Under the pieces are notes generated by a model that worked only from the letters and a program-made list of their open reading frames with translations, had not been told where the DNA came from and did not search any database. Shown piece after piece: positions 41,858 through 50,793 of a stretch of 64,000 nt of DNA. The translations under genes were made by a program, and so were the position numbers. The DNA comes from Williamsia limnetica (GTDB lineage: Bacteria; Actinomycetota; Actinomycetes; Mycobacteriales; Mycobacteriaceae), in assembly GCF_003217475.1 (NCBI RefSeq), contig NZ_QJSP01000013.1, forward strand, positions 1 through 64,000, written 5' to 3'. Each line of letters begins with the position of its first letter. The stretch's first letter is position 1.

Positions 41858-43323
41858 CGGAATGCCTTCAGGTGGTGTGTGTGGGCCGCGGCACGCGGCT
41901 CGAAACGTTCGGGTGGGAAGGTGGCGGCGACCAGCGCACGTGCGCTCTCGGGGTCGTCGGCGATCAGTTCTTTGGCGCGGGCCGAGATCAGGATGTTGCC
42001 GATGGCGGTGGCCTCGACAGGCCCGGCGAGTACCGGCATACCGAGTCGGTCTGCGGTGAGCTGGCACAGCAACCGGTTTCGCGAGCCGCCGCCGACCATG
42101 TGCACGACTTCGACGCCGGTACCCGACAGGGACGCCGCGTCACGAATACGACGGGCGAACGCGCCGGCCAGACTCTCCAGGATGGCGCGAACCATGGCGG
42201 CCCGACCGGCAGGAGCGGGCAGACCACGGCTGGTGTACCACTGCGCGATCCGCGCCGGCATGTCGCCGGGGGTGAGGAACTCCGGGTCATCGGTGTCGAA
42301 GAGCTCAGCCGGGGGGTGCGCCTGTTCGGCTTCGTCGAGCACACGGGGCAGCTCCACGGTGACGCCTTCCCGCTCCCATTGCCGAACCGACTCACTCAGG
42401 AGCCACAGACCCATGACATTGCGCAGGAACCGAATGCGTCCGTCGGCACCGACCTCGTTGGTGAAGTTGGCGACCCGGGCGCCAGGATTGACGACCCGAT
42501 CGGCCACTTCGACGCCGACCAGACCCCAGGTGCCGCAGGAGATGTATCCAGCGGACTCCGGCTGCATCGGGACTGCAACGACTGCCGAGGCGGTGTCGTG
42601 CGAGGCGACGGCAGTCACCGTCACCGACGACGGCAGGCCGAGCTGCGTGATGATTTCCGGCAGTACCGGACCGAGCGTGGAGCCCGGTTCGATGAGTGTG
42701 GGAAACAGTCCGGTGGGCAGGCCGAGCGTCTGCTCGAGTTCGTTGTCCCAGTTGCCATCGGCGCCGAGCAGTCCGGTGGTCGAGGCGTTGGTGCGCTCGG
42801 TCGCCGTCCGACCGGTGAGCCAGTACCCGATGAGGTCGGGGATCAGTAGTGCCTGATCGGCGAGTCCGAGGGTCCCGGCCTGTTTCTCGGCCATCAATTG
42901 GTAGACGGTGTTGAAGGGCAAGAACTGCAGGCCGTTGCGGGCGTACAGCAGTGCGGGGTCGATCGTCTGGTGGACGGCCGACACTCCGGCGTGGTTCCGT
43001 TCATCTCGGTAGTGGTAGGGCAGACCAAGGAGCCGTCCACCCCGCAACAGGCCGTAGTCGACTGCCCACGAGTCGATTCCGATTCCGACCAGATCCGTGG
43101 ACTGATGTGCCGCTGCCGACAATCCGTCGCGGATGTGGGCGTACAGGCCGGGAATGTCCCAGTGCAACGCCGTACGTCGACCGTCCCAGATCGGGAGGGG
43201 GCCGTTCCCGAATCGGTTCACCTCCCGGATGTCGAGACGACCGCCACCGACCCGGGCCAGCATCACGCGGCCGCTGGTCGCTCCCAGGTCGACGGCCGCC
43301 AGTTCGGCGCGGCCCCTGATCAT
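41854..43323 (-). CDS. rhaB: Rhamnulokinase
   Basis: 489 residues of the FGGY carbohydrate kinase family; phosphorylates L-rhamnulose to L-rhamnulose 1-phosphate. N-terminal phosphate-binding [15 protein letters not shown], then [14 protein letters not shown], the [20 protein letters not shown] region, [10 protein letters not shown] and the C-terminal [20 protein letters not shown] adenosine site are all typical of RhaB. ATG at 43323 overlaps the preceding stop (ATGA); the long upstream extension to 44508 runs through the neighbouring gene out of its frame and is rejected. Confidence 0.94.
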   Translation of the reverse strand: MIRGRAELAAVDLGATSGRVMLARVGGGRLDIREVNRFGNGPLPIWDGRRTALHWDIPGLYAHIRDGLSAAAHQSTDLVGIGIDSWAVDYGLLRGGRLLGLPYHYRDERNHAGVSAVHQTIDPALLYARNGLQFLPFNTVYQLMAEKQAGTLGLADQALLIPDLIGYWLTGRTATERTNASTTGLLGADGNWDNELEQTLGLPTGLFPTLIEPGSTLGPVLPEIITQLGLPSSVTVTAVASHDTASAVVAVPMQPESAGYISCGTWGLVGVEVADRVVNPGARVANFTNEVGADGRIRFLRNVMGLWLLSESVRQWEREGVTVELPRVLDEAEQAHPPAELFDTDDPEFLTPGDMPARIAQWYTSRGLPAPAGRAAMVRAILESLAGAFARRIRDAASLSGTGVEVVHMVGGGSRNRLLCQLTADRLGMPVLAGPVEATAIGNILISARAKELIADDPESARALVAATFPPERFEPRAAAHTHHLKAFR

Positions 43324-45356
43324 CGCAGGAATGCCGCGGCGACACCGGCGTCGACGGGGACGTGCAGTCCGGTGGTGTGGGACATGTCCGAGCTGCACAG
43401 CACAAATGCCGCGTTGGCGATGTTCTCCGGCAGCACTTCGCGTTTGAGCAGCGTGCGTTGAGCGTAGAACTCGCCGAGATCTTCTTCGGCGACGCCGTAG
43501 ACCGCGGCGCGCTTCGCGCCCCAGCCGCCTGCGAAGATGCCCGATCCGCGGACGACTCCATCGGGGTTGATGCCGTTGACCTTGATCCCGTGCTCGCCGA
43601 GCTCGGCGGCCAGCAGCCGGACCTGGTGTGCCTGATCTGCCTTGGTGGCCGAGTAGGCGATGTTGTTGGGACCGGCGAAGACCGAGTTCTTCGACGAGAT
43701 GTAAAGGATGTCGCCGCCCATCTGCTGCTCGATGAGCGCCTTGGCGGCGGCTCTCGACACCAGGAACGACCCGCGGGCCATCACGTTGTGCTGTAGATCC
43801 CAATCTGCGGCGGTGGTGTCCAGCAGCGATTTCGACAGGGAGAGTCCGGCGTTGTTGACGACCAGGTCGATACCACCGAATGCGAGGACGCAGGCGTCGA
43901 TTGCGGCCTGGACCTGAGCCTCGTCGGTCACGTCGGCGCGAATCCCGATCGCGACGTCCGAGCCGCCGATCTCCTCCGCCGCAGCTGCCGCCTTCTCTTC
44001 GTCGAGGTCGGCGATCACCACGCAGGCTCCTTCGGCGGCGAGGCGGGTCGCGATGGCCTTGCCGATGCCCGAGGCTGCGCCGGTCACGAGTGCGATCCGG
44101 GTGGCCAGTGGCTTGGGCTGCGGCATCCGTGCGAGCTTGGCCTCTTCCAGAGCCCAGTACTCGATACGGAACTTCTCGACCTCGTCGATGGGCAGGTAGT
44201 GCGAGATCGACTCGGCGCCGCGCATCACATTGATGGCGTTGAGGTAGAACTCGCCGGCCACGCGAGCGGTCTGCTTGTTCTTGCCGTAGCTGAACATGCC
44301 GACGCCGGGGATCAGCACGATCGCCGGGTCGGCACCGCGCATGGCGGGGGAGTCGTCGGACGCATGCCGGTTGTAGTAGGCGGTGTAGTCGTCGCGGTAC
44401 GAGCTGTGGAGTTCTTTGAGACGTGCGATGCAGTTCTCGATGGGCGCATCGGCCGGCAGGTCGAGCACCATCGGCTTGACCTTGGTGCGCAGGAAGTGAT
44501 CGGGGCACGACGTCCCGAGCGAGGCGAGCCGGGGATGCTCGGCGCCCGTGAGGAACTCGAGAACCGGGTCGGTATCGGTGAAGTGTCCGACCTGGGCGTT
44601 GTCGGTGGACGCGAGTCCGCGCAGAGTCGGTGCCAGCGCTGCGGCTTTCGCTCGGCGCTCGGCCGGAGACAGCGGCCCGAAGCCACGAAGCGGCGGTCCG
44701 AACGGCTGAGGCCGGCCGTGTGCCGCGATGAACTCCTCAGCGGCCGCGATGATCTCGAGCGAGTTGGCCTCGGCCGCCTCGGAGGTGTCGCCCCACGCGG
44801 TGATGCCGTGACCGCCGAGGATCGTGCCGATCGCCTGCGGATTCTGGCGTTTGACCTCGGAGATGTCGAGTCCCAGCTGAAACCCGGGTCGCCGCCACGG
44901 AACCCAGATCACCCGGTCACCCCAGATCTGCTTCGTGATCGCCTCACCGTCGGCGGCGGTGGCGATCGCTATACCGGAGTCGGGGTGCAGGTGGTCGACG
45001 TGGTCGGCGTCGACCAGGCCGTGCATGGCGGTGTCGATCGACGGTGCCGCACCGCCACGGCCGTGCAGGGTGTAGTCGAACGCGGCGACCATCTCGTCCT
45101 CGCGATCGACGCCCGGATACACCCCGGTGAGCGCGCGCAGTCGGTCCAGTCGCAGTACCGCCAGTCCGTTCTCGCTGAGGGTGCCCAGGTCGCCGCCGGA
45201 ACCCTTCACCCACATGAGATCGACGTCCTGGCCGGTCACGGGGTCGCGTTCGGTGCCCTTGGCGGAGGTGTTGCCACCCGCGTAGTTGGTGTTCTTGGGA
45301 TCGGCGCCGAGTCGGTTGGAGCGTTCGATCAGTTGGGTGACGGTCTCGTTCGTCAT
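43320..45356 (-). CDS. Bifunctional rhamnulose-1-phosphate aldolase / short-chain dehydrogenase (RhaEW-type)
   Basis: 678 residues with two enzymes in one chain. The N-terminal class II aldolase domain (about 1-400: NYAGGNTSAKGTE, DADHVDHLHPDSGIA, ILGGHGITAWGD) cleaves rhamnulose 1-phosphate to DHAP and L-lactaldehyde. The C-terminal SDR (from about 420: VTGAASGIGKA, later AYSATKADQ) should oxidise lactaldehyde to lactate, as described for RhaEW-type enzymes. The ATG at 45356 follows a poor ribosome-binding region, but it is the only start giving the family N terminus. It overlaps rhaB by four bases. Confidence 0.92.
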   Translation of the reverse strand: MTNETVTQLIERSNRLGADPKNTNYAGGNTSAKGTERDPVTGQDVDLMWVKGSGGDLGTLSENGLAVLRLDRLRALTGVYPGVDREDEMVAAFDYTLHGRGGAAPSIDTAMHGLVDADHVDHLHPDSGIAIATAADGEAITKQIWGDRVIWVPWRRPGFQLGLDISEVKRQNPQAIGTILGGHGITAWGDTSEAAEANSLEIIAAAEEFIAAHGRPQPFGPPLRGFGPLSPAERRAKAAALAPTLRGLASTDNAQVGHFTDTDPVLEFLTGAEHPRLASLGTSCPDHFLRTKVKPMVLDLPADAPIENCIARLKELHSSYRDDYTAYYNRHASDDSPAMRGADPAIVLIPGVGMFSYGKNKQTARVAGEFYLNAINVMRGAESISHYLPIDEVEKFRIEYWALEEAKLARMPQPKPLATRIALVTGAASGIGKAIATRLAAEGACVVIADLDEEKAAAAAEEIGGSDVAIGIRADVTDEAQVQAAIDACVLAFGGIDLVVNNAGLSLSKSLLDTTAADWDLQHNVMARGSFLVSRAAAKALIEQQMGGDILYISSKNSVFAGPNNIAYSATKADQAHQVRLLAAELGEHGIKVNGINPDGVVRGSGIFAGGWGAKRAAVYGVAEEDLGEFYAQRTLLKREVLPENIANAAFVLCSSDMSHTTGLHVPVDAGVAAAFLR

Positions 45357-45393
45357 GTGTACGTCCTTAGAAGATGGGGAGATGAGGTGTGGA

Positions 45394-46563
45394 TCAGGCG
45401 CCCCAGGAGGATTGGGTGCCACCGACGCGAGCGGCGGTGATCTCCTCCTGGTAACCGGACTGGGCGAACGCGGCCATCGGATCGGCGGGTAGTCCGCGTT
45501 CGGCGCGCCAGGCCGCCAGGTCGGGCCGGATGTCGGTGTAGAACGCGTCCATGAAGATCGCGTTGGCGCCCAGCACATCTCCGGTGTCCTGGGCGTCCGC
45601 GAGCGCGTCGGTGTCGACGAGCAGTGCGCGAGCGGTCATCTCCTGCACGTTGAGGACCGACCGGATCTGCCCGGGGATCTTCTCCTCGACGTTGTGGCAC
45701 TGATCGAGCATCAGGGCGACCGGCGACCCGGTGTCGAGTCCGCCACCGCGAATGACCTCGAACATGATGCGGAACAGTTGAAAAGGATCTGCAGCACCGA
45801 CGATCAGGTCGTCGTCGGCGTAGAAGCGGGAGTTGAAGTCGAACGAGCCGAGCTTCCCCAACCGCAGCAGCTGGGCGACGATGAACTCGATGTTGGTCCC
45901 GGGTGCGTGATGGCCGGTGTCGAGGCAGACCAACGCGCGCTCGCCGAGCGCGCTGACCTGAGCGTAAGAGGTGCCCCAGTCCGGCACGTCCGTCATGTAC
46001 GTCGCGGGCTCGAAGAACTTGTATTCCAGCACCATTCGCTGCTCGTCGCCGATGTGCTGGTAGATGGTCGCCAGCGACTCCGCGAGGCGGTCCTGCCGAC
46101 CGCGGATGTCCCCCTGGCCCGGGTAATTCGTGCCGTCGGCGAGCCAGATCTTGAGATCGCGGGAACCGGTCTCGTTCATCACCTCGATACACCGGATGTG
46201 ATGATCGATCGCCTTCTGCCGGACGTGCTTGTCGGTATGGGTGAGGCTGCCGAACTTGTAGTCATCGTCTTGGAACGTGTTGGAGTTGACCGTTCCCAGG
46301 TCGACGCCCAGGTCTGCGGCGTAACTGCGCAGTGCCCCGAAGTCGTCGACGACATCCCAGGGGATGTGGAGGGCGACCTTCGGTGCCAGGCCGGTGAAGC
46401 GGTGCACGGTTGCGGCGTCTGCGATCTTCTCCTCGACGGTGCGAGGGGTGCCGGGGGTGCCGAAGACCTTGAATCGTGTCCCGGAGTTGCCGAAAGCCCA
46501 GGACGGCAGCTCGATAGCTAGGTTCTGAAACGTTTCAATAGCGTCGGTGTCGAGGTTTCTCAT
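45394..46563 (-). CDS. rhaI: L-rhamnose isomerase (RhaI type)
   Basis: 389 residues of the xylose-isomerase-like TIM-barrel family that converts L-rhamnose to L-rhamnulose. Barrel and metal-binding segments: VALHIPWDVVDDFGALR, DLGTVNSNTFQDDDYKFGSLTH, VLEYKFFEPATY, VCLDTGHHAPGTNIEF and SFDFNSRFYADDDL. This is the Pseudomonas stutzeri-like RhaI rather than the E. coli RhaA type. ATG at 46563 lies one base after the MFS gene's stop. A perfect LacI-type palindrome sits in codons 9-13. Confidence 0.92.
   Translation of the reverse strand: MRNLDTDAIETFQNLAIELPSWAFGNSGTRFKVFGTPGTPRTVEEKIADAATVHRFTGLAPKVALHIPWDVVDDFGALRSYAADLGVDLGTVNSNTFQDDDYKFGSLTHTDKHVRQKAIDHHIRCIEVMNETGSRDLKIWLADGTNYPGQGDIRGRQDRLAESLATIYQHIGDEQRMVLEYKFFEPATYMTDVPDWGTSYAQVSALGERALVCLDTGHHAPGTNIEFIVAQLLRLGKLGSFDFNSRFYADDDLIVGAADPFQLFRIMFEVIRGGGLDTGSPVALMLDQCHNVEEKIPGQIRSVLNVQEMTARALLVDTDALADAQDTGDVLGANAIFMDAFYTDIRPDLAAWRAERGLPADPMAAFAQSGYQEEITAARVGGTQSSWGA
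46527..46538. promoter_or_regulatory. LacI-type operator inside rhaI
   Basis: TGAAACGTTTCA, a perfect 12-bp palindrome identical to the core of the site upstream of rhaM. It lies about 25 bases inside rhaI and encodes part of the E-T-F-Q segment. Its position suggests a downstream auxiliary operator for looping or a transcriptional roadblock. Confidence 0.65.
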
Positions 46564-46564
46564 G

Positions 46565-47959
46565 TCAGTTACCTCCTGTGTTGCCCGCGGATGCCGGCAC
46601 GTTCACCGTCGGGGATGGCTCGTGAGGGACCGAAAGATCTTGAGCGGCATGAGTGTTGCTCGCCAGCTCCGGGCTGATCGGCTCGCCGTAGCGTTCGATC
46701 TCGATCTGCTTGAGGTCTTTGCCGCGGGTGTTCGGGGCCCAGATGACACCGATGATGAGTGAGAGAGTCAGGCAGGTCATGAGGATGAGTCCGACCCAGG
46801 CCAGGCCGGTGGCAGCGAGCAGGGTGGGGAAGAAGTAGCTGAGCAGGCCGGTGGCGGTGCGGACCGCGAAGAACATGATGCCCTGTGCGCTGGCCCGGTA
46901 AGGCGTGGCGAACAGTTCGCTGGCCCAGAGGCTGTAGAACGCCTGGGCGCCGACACCACTCGAGATACCCCAGCAGATCGCGAAGATGAGCAAGGTGGTC
47001 ATGCCGCCATCGGTGAACAGGACCAGTACGCCCCAGGCGAAGATGCCGGGGATCGCGCCCAGTGCGAACAGCAGTCGCTGCGACATGTGATCGGCCAGGC
47101 GCATGAAGATGAAGTAGGTGGCCAGGACAGTCATGCCCCAGACCAGCACCTGCAGCAGGTTCTGCTGGACTTCGCTCTCGAGTCCCGCGGTCTCGTAGAC
47201 CCGCGGCATGAAGATGCCGGCCTGCCCGGCGACGGTGTTCCAGAACCCGTAGATGCCGATGAGGACCAGGAGTGCGGTGATGTTGACCTTCTTGGAGAAC
47301 AGGCCGCGCAGACCCTGTCCGCCCGAGACGGAGGCCTGGGGGATCGTGGTGTTTTCGCGACCCTCGTCGGTCCAGAGTTTCGATTCGACCAATCCCTGCC
47401 GGATCCACCAGACGACGGCGGCGACCACGAACAGGTGTAGGAAGATCAGACGCGATCCGAGCAGCCCCAGCGGGGCCAGTGCGGCGGCGAGTGCGAATCC
47501 GACGAGCGGTCCGACGGACCATGCGAGTTGTGCGGTACCGACGTGCTTGGCGCGGGCGCCCGACGGTGCCTGCTCGGCGATATAGGTCCAGGACGCGGGA
47601 ACACCGGCGCCGACGGCGATGCCGGTCACCACGAAGGCGATCATCAGCATCCCGAAGTTCATCGCGAAAGCCGCGAGCAGGATGCCGACCATGTAAACCA
47701 TCAGGTCGTAGGTGTAGATCGCCTTGCGGCCGTAGCGGTCACACAGCGGACCTCCGATGGCAGCGCCGATCGCGGCACCGAAAGCGTTGGCACTGAGTGC
47801 TGCCAGCAAACCGACGGCGAAGTTGCTGATACCGAACTCGTCCTGCCAGAAGCCGAGGCTGGTGGCGATGGCGATGATCGAGCCTGCCTCGATGTAGTTG
47901 GACATGGCGACCGAGATGGTCGCCTTCCAGCCGGTGGTCTTCTTTGCCCCGATGTTCAT
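46565..47959 (-). CDS. MFS sugar transporter, probable L-rhamnose carrier
   Basis: 464 residues with 12 predicted membrane segments. Major facilitator motifs: GGPLCDRYGRKAIY between TM2 and TM3, and the TM5 region VPASWTYIAEQAPSGARAKHVG that resembles the sugar-porter and metabolite:H+ symporter groups. Location between rhaM and rhaI in the operon makes L-rhamnose (or a rhamnoside) the likely substrate; this is inference, as sequence alone does not give it. The C-terminal 50 residues are hydrophilic. Confidence 0.85.
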   Translation of the reverse strand: MNIGAKKTTGWKATISVAMSNYIEAGSIIAIATSLGFWQDEFGISNFAVGLLAALSANAFGAAIGAAIGGPLCDRYGRKAIYTYDLMVYMVGILLAAFAMNFGMLMIAFVVTGIAVGAGVPASWTYIAEQAPSGARAKHVGTAQLAWSVGPLVGFALAAALAPLGLLGSRLIFLHLFVVAAVVWWIRQGLVESKLWTDEGRENTTIPQASVSGGQGLRGLFSKKVNITALLVLIGIYGFWNTVAGQAGIFMPRVYETAGLESEVQQNLLQVLVWGMTVLATYFIFMRLADHMSQRLLFALGAIPGIFAWGVLVLFTDGGMTTLLIFAICWGISSGVGAQAFYSLWASELFATPYRASAQGIMFFAVRTATGLLSYFFPTLLAATGLAWVGLILMTCLTLSLIIGVIWAPNTRGKDLKQIEIERYGEPISPELASNTHAAQDLSVPHEPSPTVNVPASAGNTGGN

Positions 47960-48035
47960 GGGGTCTCCTTCACGGGTTTATGAGTTGGGAGGGTACTGGG
48001 ACAGGAGGGGGTGGGGAACAAGCGAGGGGAAGGGA

Positions 48036-48353
48036 TCATGCGAGGTGGAAGTACTCGTCGACGACGGTCATCGCGGTGTCCGGGTGGGTTCCGGTGTCGA
48101 AGTACTGGGCCATCTGGCTCTGCCACTTGCCGTTCACCTCGGTCTGGGCCATCAGTTCGCGAGCCCGATCGAAGTCCTCGGTCTCGAGGTAGCCGACGAC
48201 GAGTCCGTCGGTGGGCCGTAGGAACAACGAGTAGTTGTGCCAGCCGGTGGAGCGAAGGGCCTCGAGCATCTCGGGCCAGACATCCTGATGGGCGGCGAGG
48301 TAGTCGTCGATGCGATCTGGCCGCAGATTCATCGTGAAACACACTCTGTGCAT
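48036..48353 (-). CDS. rhaM: L-rhamnose mutarotase
   Basis: 105 residues, the normal length. It interconverts alpha and beta anomers of L-rhamnose. Hallmarks: an N-terminal RVCFTMNLRPDRIDDYLAAHQDVWPEM, then HNYSLFLRPTDGLVVGYLET and the C-terminal EYFHL with catalytic His. First gene of the minus-strand rhamnose operon, 28 bp downstream of a perfect LacI-type operator. Confidence 0.95.
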   Translation of the reverse strand: MHRVCFTMNLRPDRIDDYLAAHQDVWPEMLEALRSTGWHNYSLFLRPTDGLVVGYLETEDFDRARELMAQTEVNGKWQSQMAQYFDTGTHPDTAMTVVDEYFHLA

Positions 48354-48380
48354 GTGGAGCCTGTCGGTGGTGAAGCGTGT

Positions 48381-48394
48381 TTGAAACGTTTCAA
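48381..48394. promoter_or_regulatory. LacI-type operator upstream of rhaM
   Basis: TTGAAACGTTTCAA, a perfect 14-bp palindrome with central CG, the typical form for LacI-family operators. It lies 28 bp upstream of the rhaM start, where it could block initiation or escape of RNA polymerase. The core recurs inside rhaI. Confidence 0.8.
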
Positions 48395-48492
48395 TTTGTG
48401 AGTGGAGTCACGGTAAACCGGCAGATGTGATCGCGTCAAGGGGCAATTTCGAGCCGGGCGCGCCGGTCGGCGATGGGTGATATCGGACTTAT

Positions 48493-48521
48493 TTGTCCTG
48501 AGCAGCGCAGCAGCGTAAAGT
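48493..48521 (+). promoter_or_regulatory. Promoter of the infA (alpha) operon
   Basis: A -35 TTGTCC (48493-48498), 17-base spacer, -10 TAAAGT (48516-48521), about 165 bp before infA. The spacer begins TGAGCAGCGC, as in the rpsH promoter. The 300-bp rhaM-infA gap holds this promoter, the rha operator and an unassigned leader. Confidence 0.7.
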
Positions 48522-48685
48522 TGATCAACGGTGCACCCGCGCCGGGTTGTTTTCGTGCCCAGATCCGCAGAACTCTGTCGAGCCCTCTGCCAGCTGTCAC
48601 TCGAATATCCGGGACACGGGCGTGCCATGAAGGTAATCGAACAGAACTGTTCAGGTGTGGTGAACACACCAGAATCGTGGAGGCT

Positions 48686-48904
48686 ATGGCCAAAGAAGGC
48701 GCGATCGAGGTCGAGGGTCGAGTTGTCGAACCCCTGCCCAATGCAATGTTCCGCATTGAGCTGGAGAACGGCCACAAGGTGCTCGCCCACATCAGTGGCA
48801 AGATGCGGCAGCACTACATCCGCATCCTGCCCGAGGACCGCGTGGTCGTGGAGCTGTCGCCCTACGACCTGACCCGCGGCCGCATCGTTTACCGGTACAA
48901 GTAA
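48686..48904 (+). CDS. infA: Translation initiation factor IF-1
   Basis: 72 residues, standard IF-1 length, an OB-fold protein that binds the ribosomal A site during initiation. Sequence [20 protein letters not shown] with the C-terminal [11 protein letters not shown]. The ATG at 48686 follows GTGGAGG; the open frame back to 48473 runs through the promoter and is rejected. Confidence 0.98.
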   Translation: MAKEGAIEVEGRVVEPLPNAMFRIELENGHKVLAHISGKMRQHYIRILPEDRVVVELSPYDLTRGRIVYRYK

Positions 48905-48988
48905 AGGCTTCCCGGACACCTCCGGGTAAGGACACCAGCTGTGGTGCAGCAGTGCGCTGCGCCGCGGGGCTTTGAAGGAGATCGAGAC

Positions 48989-49102
48989 GTGAAGGTTCAG
49001 CCGAGCGTCAAGCCGATCTGCGAGAAGTGCAAGGTGATCCGGCGTAACGGCCGGGTCATGGTGATCTGCGACAACCTGCGTCACAAGCAGCGTCAGGGCT
49101 GA
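48989..49102 (+). CDS. rpmJ: 50S ribosomal protein L36
   Basis: A 37-residue gene beginning with GTG at 48989 after a GAAGGAG site. Translation gives the L36 sequence [20 protein letters not shown]. The zinc ligands Cys11, Cys14, Cys27 and His32 are all present, so this is the zinc-binding form. It follows infA as in other actinobacteria. Confidence 0.97.
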   Translation: MKVQPSVKPICEKCKVIRRNGRVMVICDNLRHKQRQG

Positions 49103-49282
49103 TCAGCACCCTCGCAAGATCGCTTGCAAGAGCGAGACACAACTGAATACCGGCTAGAGAAGACCTCCCAGCACCAGCGGTGATAAACGGATCACCGCCT
49201 ACCCCCGGCACGGAGGCCGGGGCCCCTCGCAGAGCAGGGGACGGACTGGGAGCAGACCTCCGAGAATCAAAGGAAACGCCAC
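49103..49282 (+). other. Structured leader between rpmJ and rpsM
   Basis: 180 bases without a gene. A 7-bp stem CCCCGGC/GCCGGGG (49203-49209 with 49216-49222) is followed by CCCCT/AGGGG (about 49224-49240), directly before the rpsM ribosome-binding region. In E. coli the equivalent region binds S4 to control the alpha operon; a similar role here is a guess. Confidence 0.35.
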
Positions 49283-49651
49283 ATGGCACGTGTTGCTGGT
49301 GTTGACCTCCCGCGCGAAAAGCGCCTGGAGATCGCACTGACTTACATCTACGGAGTTGGACGTACCACCTCCAAAGAGATCCTTTCCGCGACCGGTCTCA
49401 GCGCCGATCTGCGGGCCAAGGATCTCACCGACGAAGACGTTCTGAAGCTTCGCGAGTACCTCGAGGCCTCGGTCAAGGTCGAAGGTGACCTGCGCCGTGA
49501 GGTGCAGGCCGACATTCGTCGCAAGATCGAGATCGGCTGCTACCAGGGTCTGCGTCACCGTCGTGGACTGCCTGTCCGTGGACAGCGCACCAAGACCAAC
49601 GCTCGGACCCGTAAGGGCCCGAAGAAGACCATCGCCGGGAAGAAGAAGTAA
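49283..49651 (+). CDS. rpsM: 30S ribosomal protein S13
   Basis: 122 residues; S13 sits in the 30S head and contacts L5 and P-site t[24 protein letters not shown] and the C-terminal [20 protein letters not shown] are diagnostic. Preceded by AAAGGAAA. Start of rpsM-rpsK-rpsD-rpoA-rplQ in standard order. Confidence 0.98.
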   Translation: MARVAGVDLPREKRLEIALTYIYGVGRTTSKEILSATGLSADLRAKDLTDEDVLKLREYLEASVKVEGDLRREVQADIRRKIEIGCYQGLRHRRGLPVRGQRTKTNARTRKGPKKTIAGKKK

Positions 49652-49654
49652 TCC

Positions 49655-50062
49655 ATGCCTCCTAAGTCACGTAGCGCCGGCCCCAAGAAGGGCACTCGTC
49701 GTCGCGAGAAGAAGAACGTCCCGCACGGCAGCGCGCACATCAAGAGCACGTTCAACAACACCATCGTCTCCATCACCGATCCGGCCGGCAATGTCATCGC
49801 CTGGGCGTCTTCGGGCCACGTCGGCTTCAAGGGTTCGCGTAAGAGCACCCCGTTCGCCGCGCAGCTCGCCGCCGAGAGTGCTGCTCGCAAGGCGCAGGAA
49901 CACGGCGTCAAGAAGGTCGACGTCTTCGTGAAGGGCCCGGGTTCGGGCCGCGAGACCGCAATTCGATCACTGCAGGCCGCCGGCCTCGAGGTCGGCACCA
50001 TTTCCGATGTCACCCCGCAGCCGCACAACGGTTGCCGTCCGCCCAAGCGGCGTCGGGTCTAA
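49655..50062 (+). CDS. rpsK: 30S ribosomal protein S11
   Basis: 135 residues with a basic N-terminal tail ([18 protein letters not shown]) and the S11 core [19 protein letters not shown] and [21 protein letters not shown]-terminal [13 protein letters not shown]. It starts three bases after rpsM. Confidence 0.98.
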   Translation: MPPKSRSAGPKKGTRRREKKNVPHGSAHIKSTFNNTIVSITDPAGNVIAWASSGHVGFKGSRKSTPFAAQLAAESAARKAQEHGVKKVDVFVKGPGSGRETAIRSLQAAGLEVGTISDVTPQPHNGCRPPKRRRV

Positions 50063-50084
50063 CGGGAAAGAAGAGGACTAGAAA

Positions 50085-50690
50085 ATGGCTCGTTATACCG
50101 GACCCGCAACCCGCAAATCTCGCCGTCTGCGCGTCGACCTCGTCGGCGGAGACCAGGCGTTCGAGCGTCGCCCCTACCCGCCCGGCCAGCACGGCCGCGC
50201 GCGGATCAAGGAGAGCGAATACCTGCTGCAGCTGCAGGAGAAGCAGAAGGCTCGCTTCACCTACGGCGTGATGGAAAAGCAGTTCAGCCTGTACTACAAA
50301 GAGGCCAACCGTCGCAACGGCAAGACCGGTGACGAATTGCTGCGTCTGCTCGAGACCCGTCTCGACAACGTCGTGTACCGCGCCGGACTGGCTCGTACCC
50401 GTCGTCAGGCCCGCCAGATGGTCAGCCACGGACACCTCACCGTCAACGGTGTGAAGGTCGACGTCCCCAGCTACCGCGTCTCTCGCTACGACATCATCGA
50501 TGTCCGCCCGAAGTCGTTGCAGACCACTCCGTTCCAGATCGCCAAGGAAATCCAGGGCGATCGTCCGGTACCGGGCTGGTTGCAGGTCGTGCCCAGCACG
50601 CTGCGCATCCTGGTGCACTCGGAGCCCGAGCGCGCACAGATCGACGTGCCGCTGCAGGAACAGCTCATCGTCGAGTTCTACTCCAAGTAA
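50085..50690 (+). CDS. rpsD: 30S ribosomal protein S4, zinc-free form
   Basis: 201 residues; S4 is a primary 16S rRNA binder and assembly initiator. N-terminal MARYTGPATRKSRRL lacks the Cys cluster of zinc-binding S4 proteins. The S4 RNA-binding module is visible (RLDNVVYRAGLARTRRQARQMVSHGHLTVNG), and the C terminus ends IVEFYSK. It starts 22 bp after rpsK. Confidence 0.98.
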   Translation: MARYTGPATRKSRRLRVDLVGGDQAFERRPYPPGQHGRARIKESEYLLQLQEKQKARFTYGVMEKQFSLYYKEANRRNGKTGDELLRLLETRLDNVVYRAGLARTRRQARQMVSHGHLTVNGVKVDVPSYRVSRYDIIDVRPKSLQTTPFQIAKEIQGDRPVPGWLQVVPSTLRILVHSEPERAQIDVPLQEQLIVEFYSK

Positions 50691-50793
50691 TCCACGAACC
50701 AGCCCAGCGCTGATTCGGTTTCCGCGGCAACCGCCGCACAGTTTCATTGTCTAGGGCGTCATATAGCGGGCGTTCAAGAGGAGAAGAAGATAC

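Noticed and set aside
40259-42856. 865-codon plus-strand frame opposite the lacI-type gene, lldD and rhaB
   Set aside because: Shadow of three minus-strand genes with clear family motifs.
41854-44508. Apparent fusion of rhaB with a 395-residue N-terminal extension
   Set aside because: The extension reads the aldolase/dehydrogenase gene in a wrong frame; the proper rhaB start overlaps the upstream stop by four bases.
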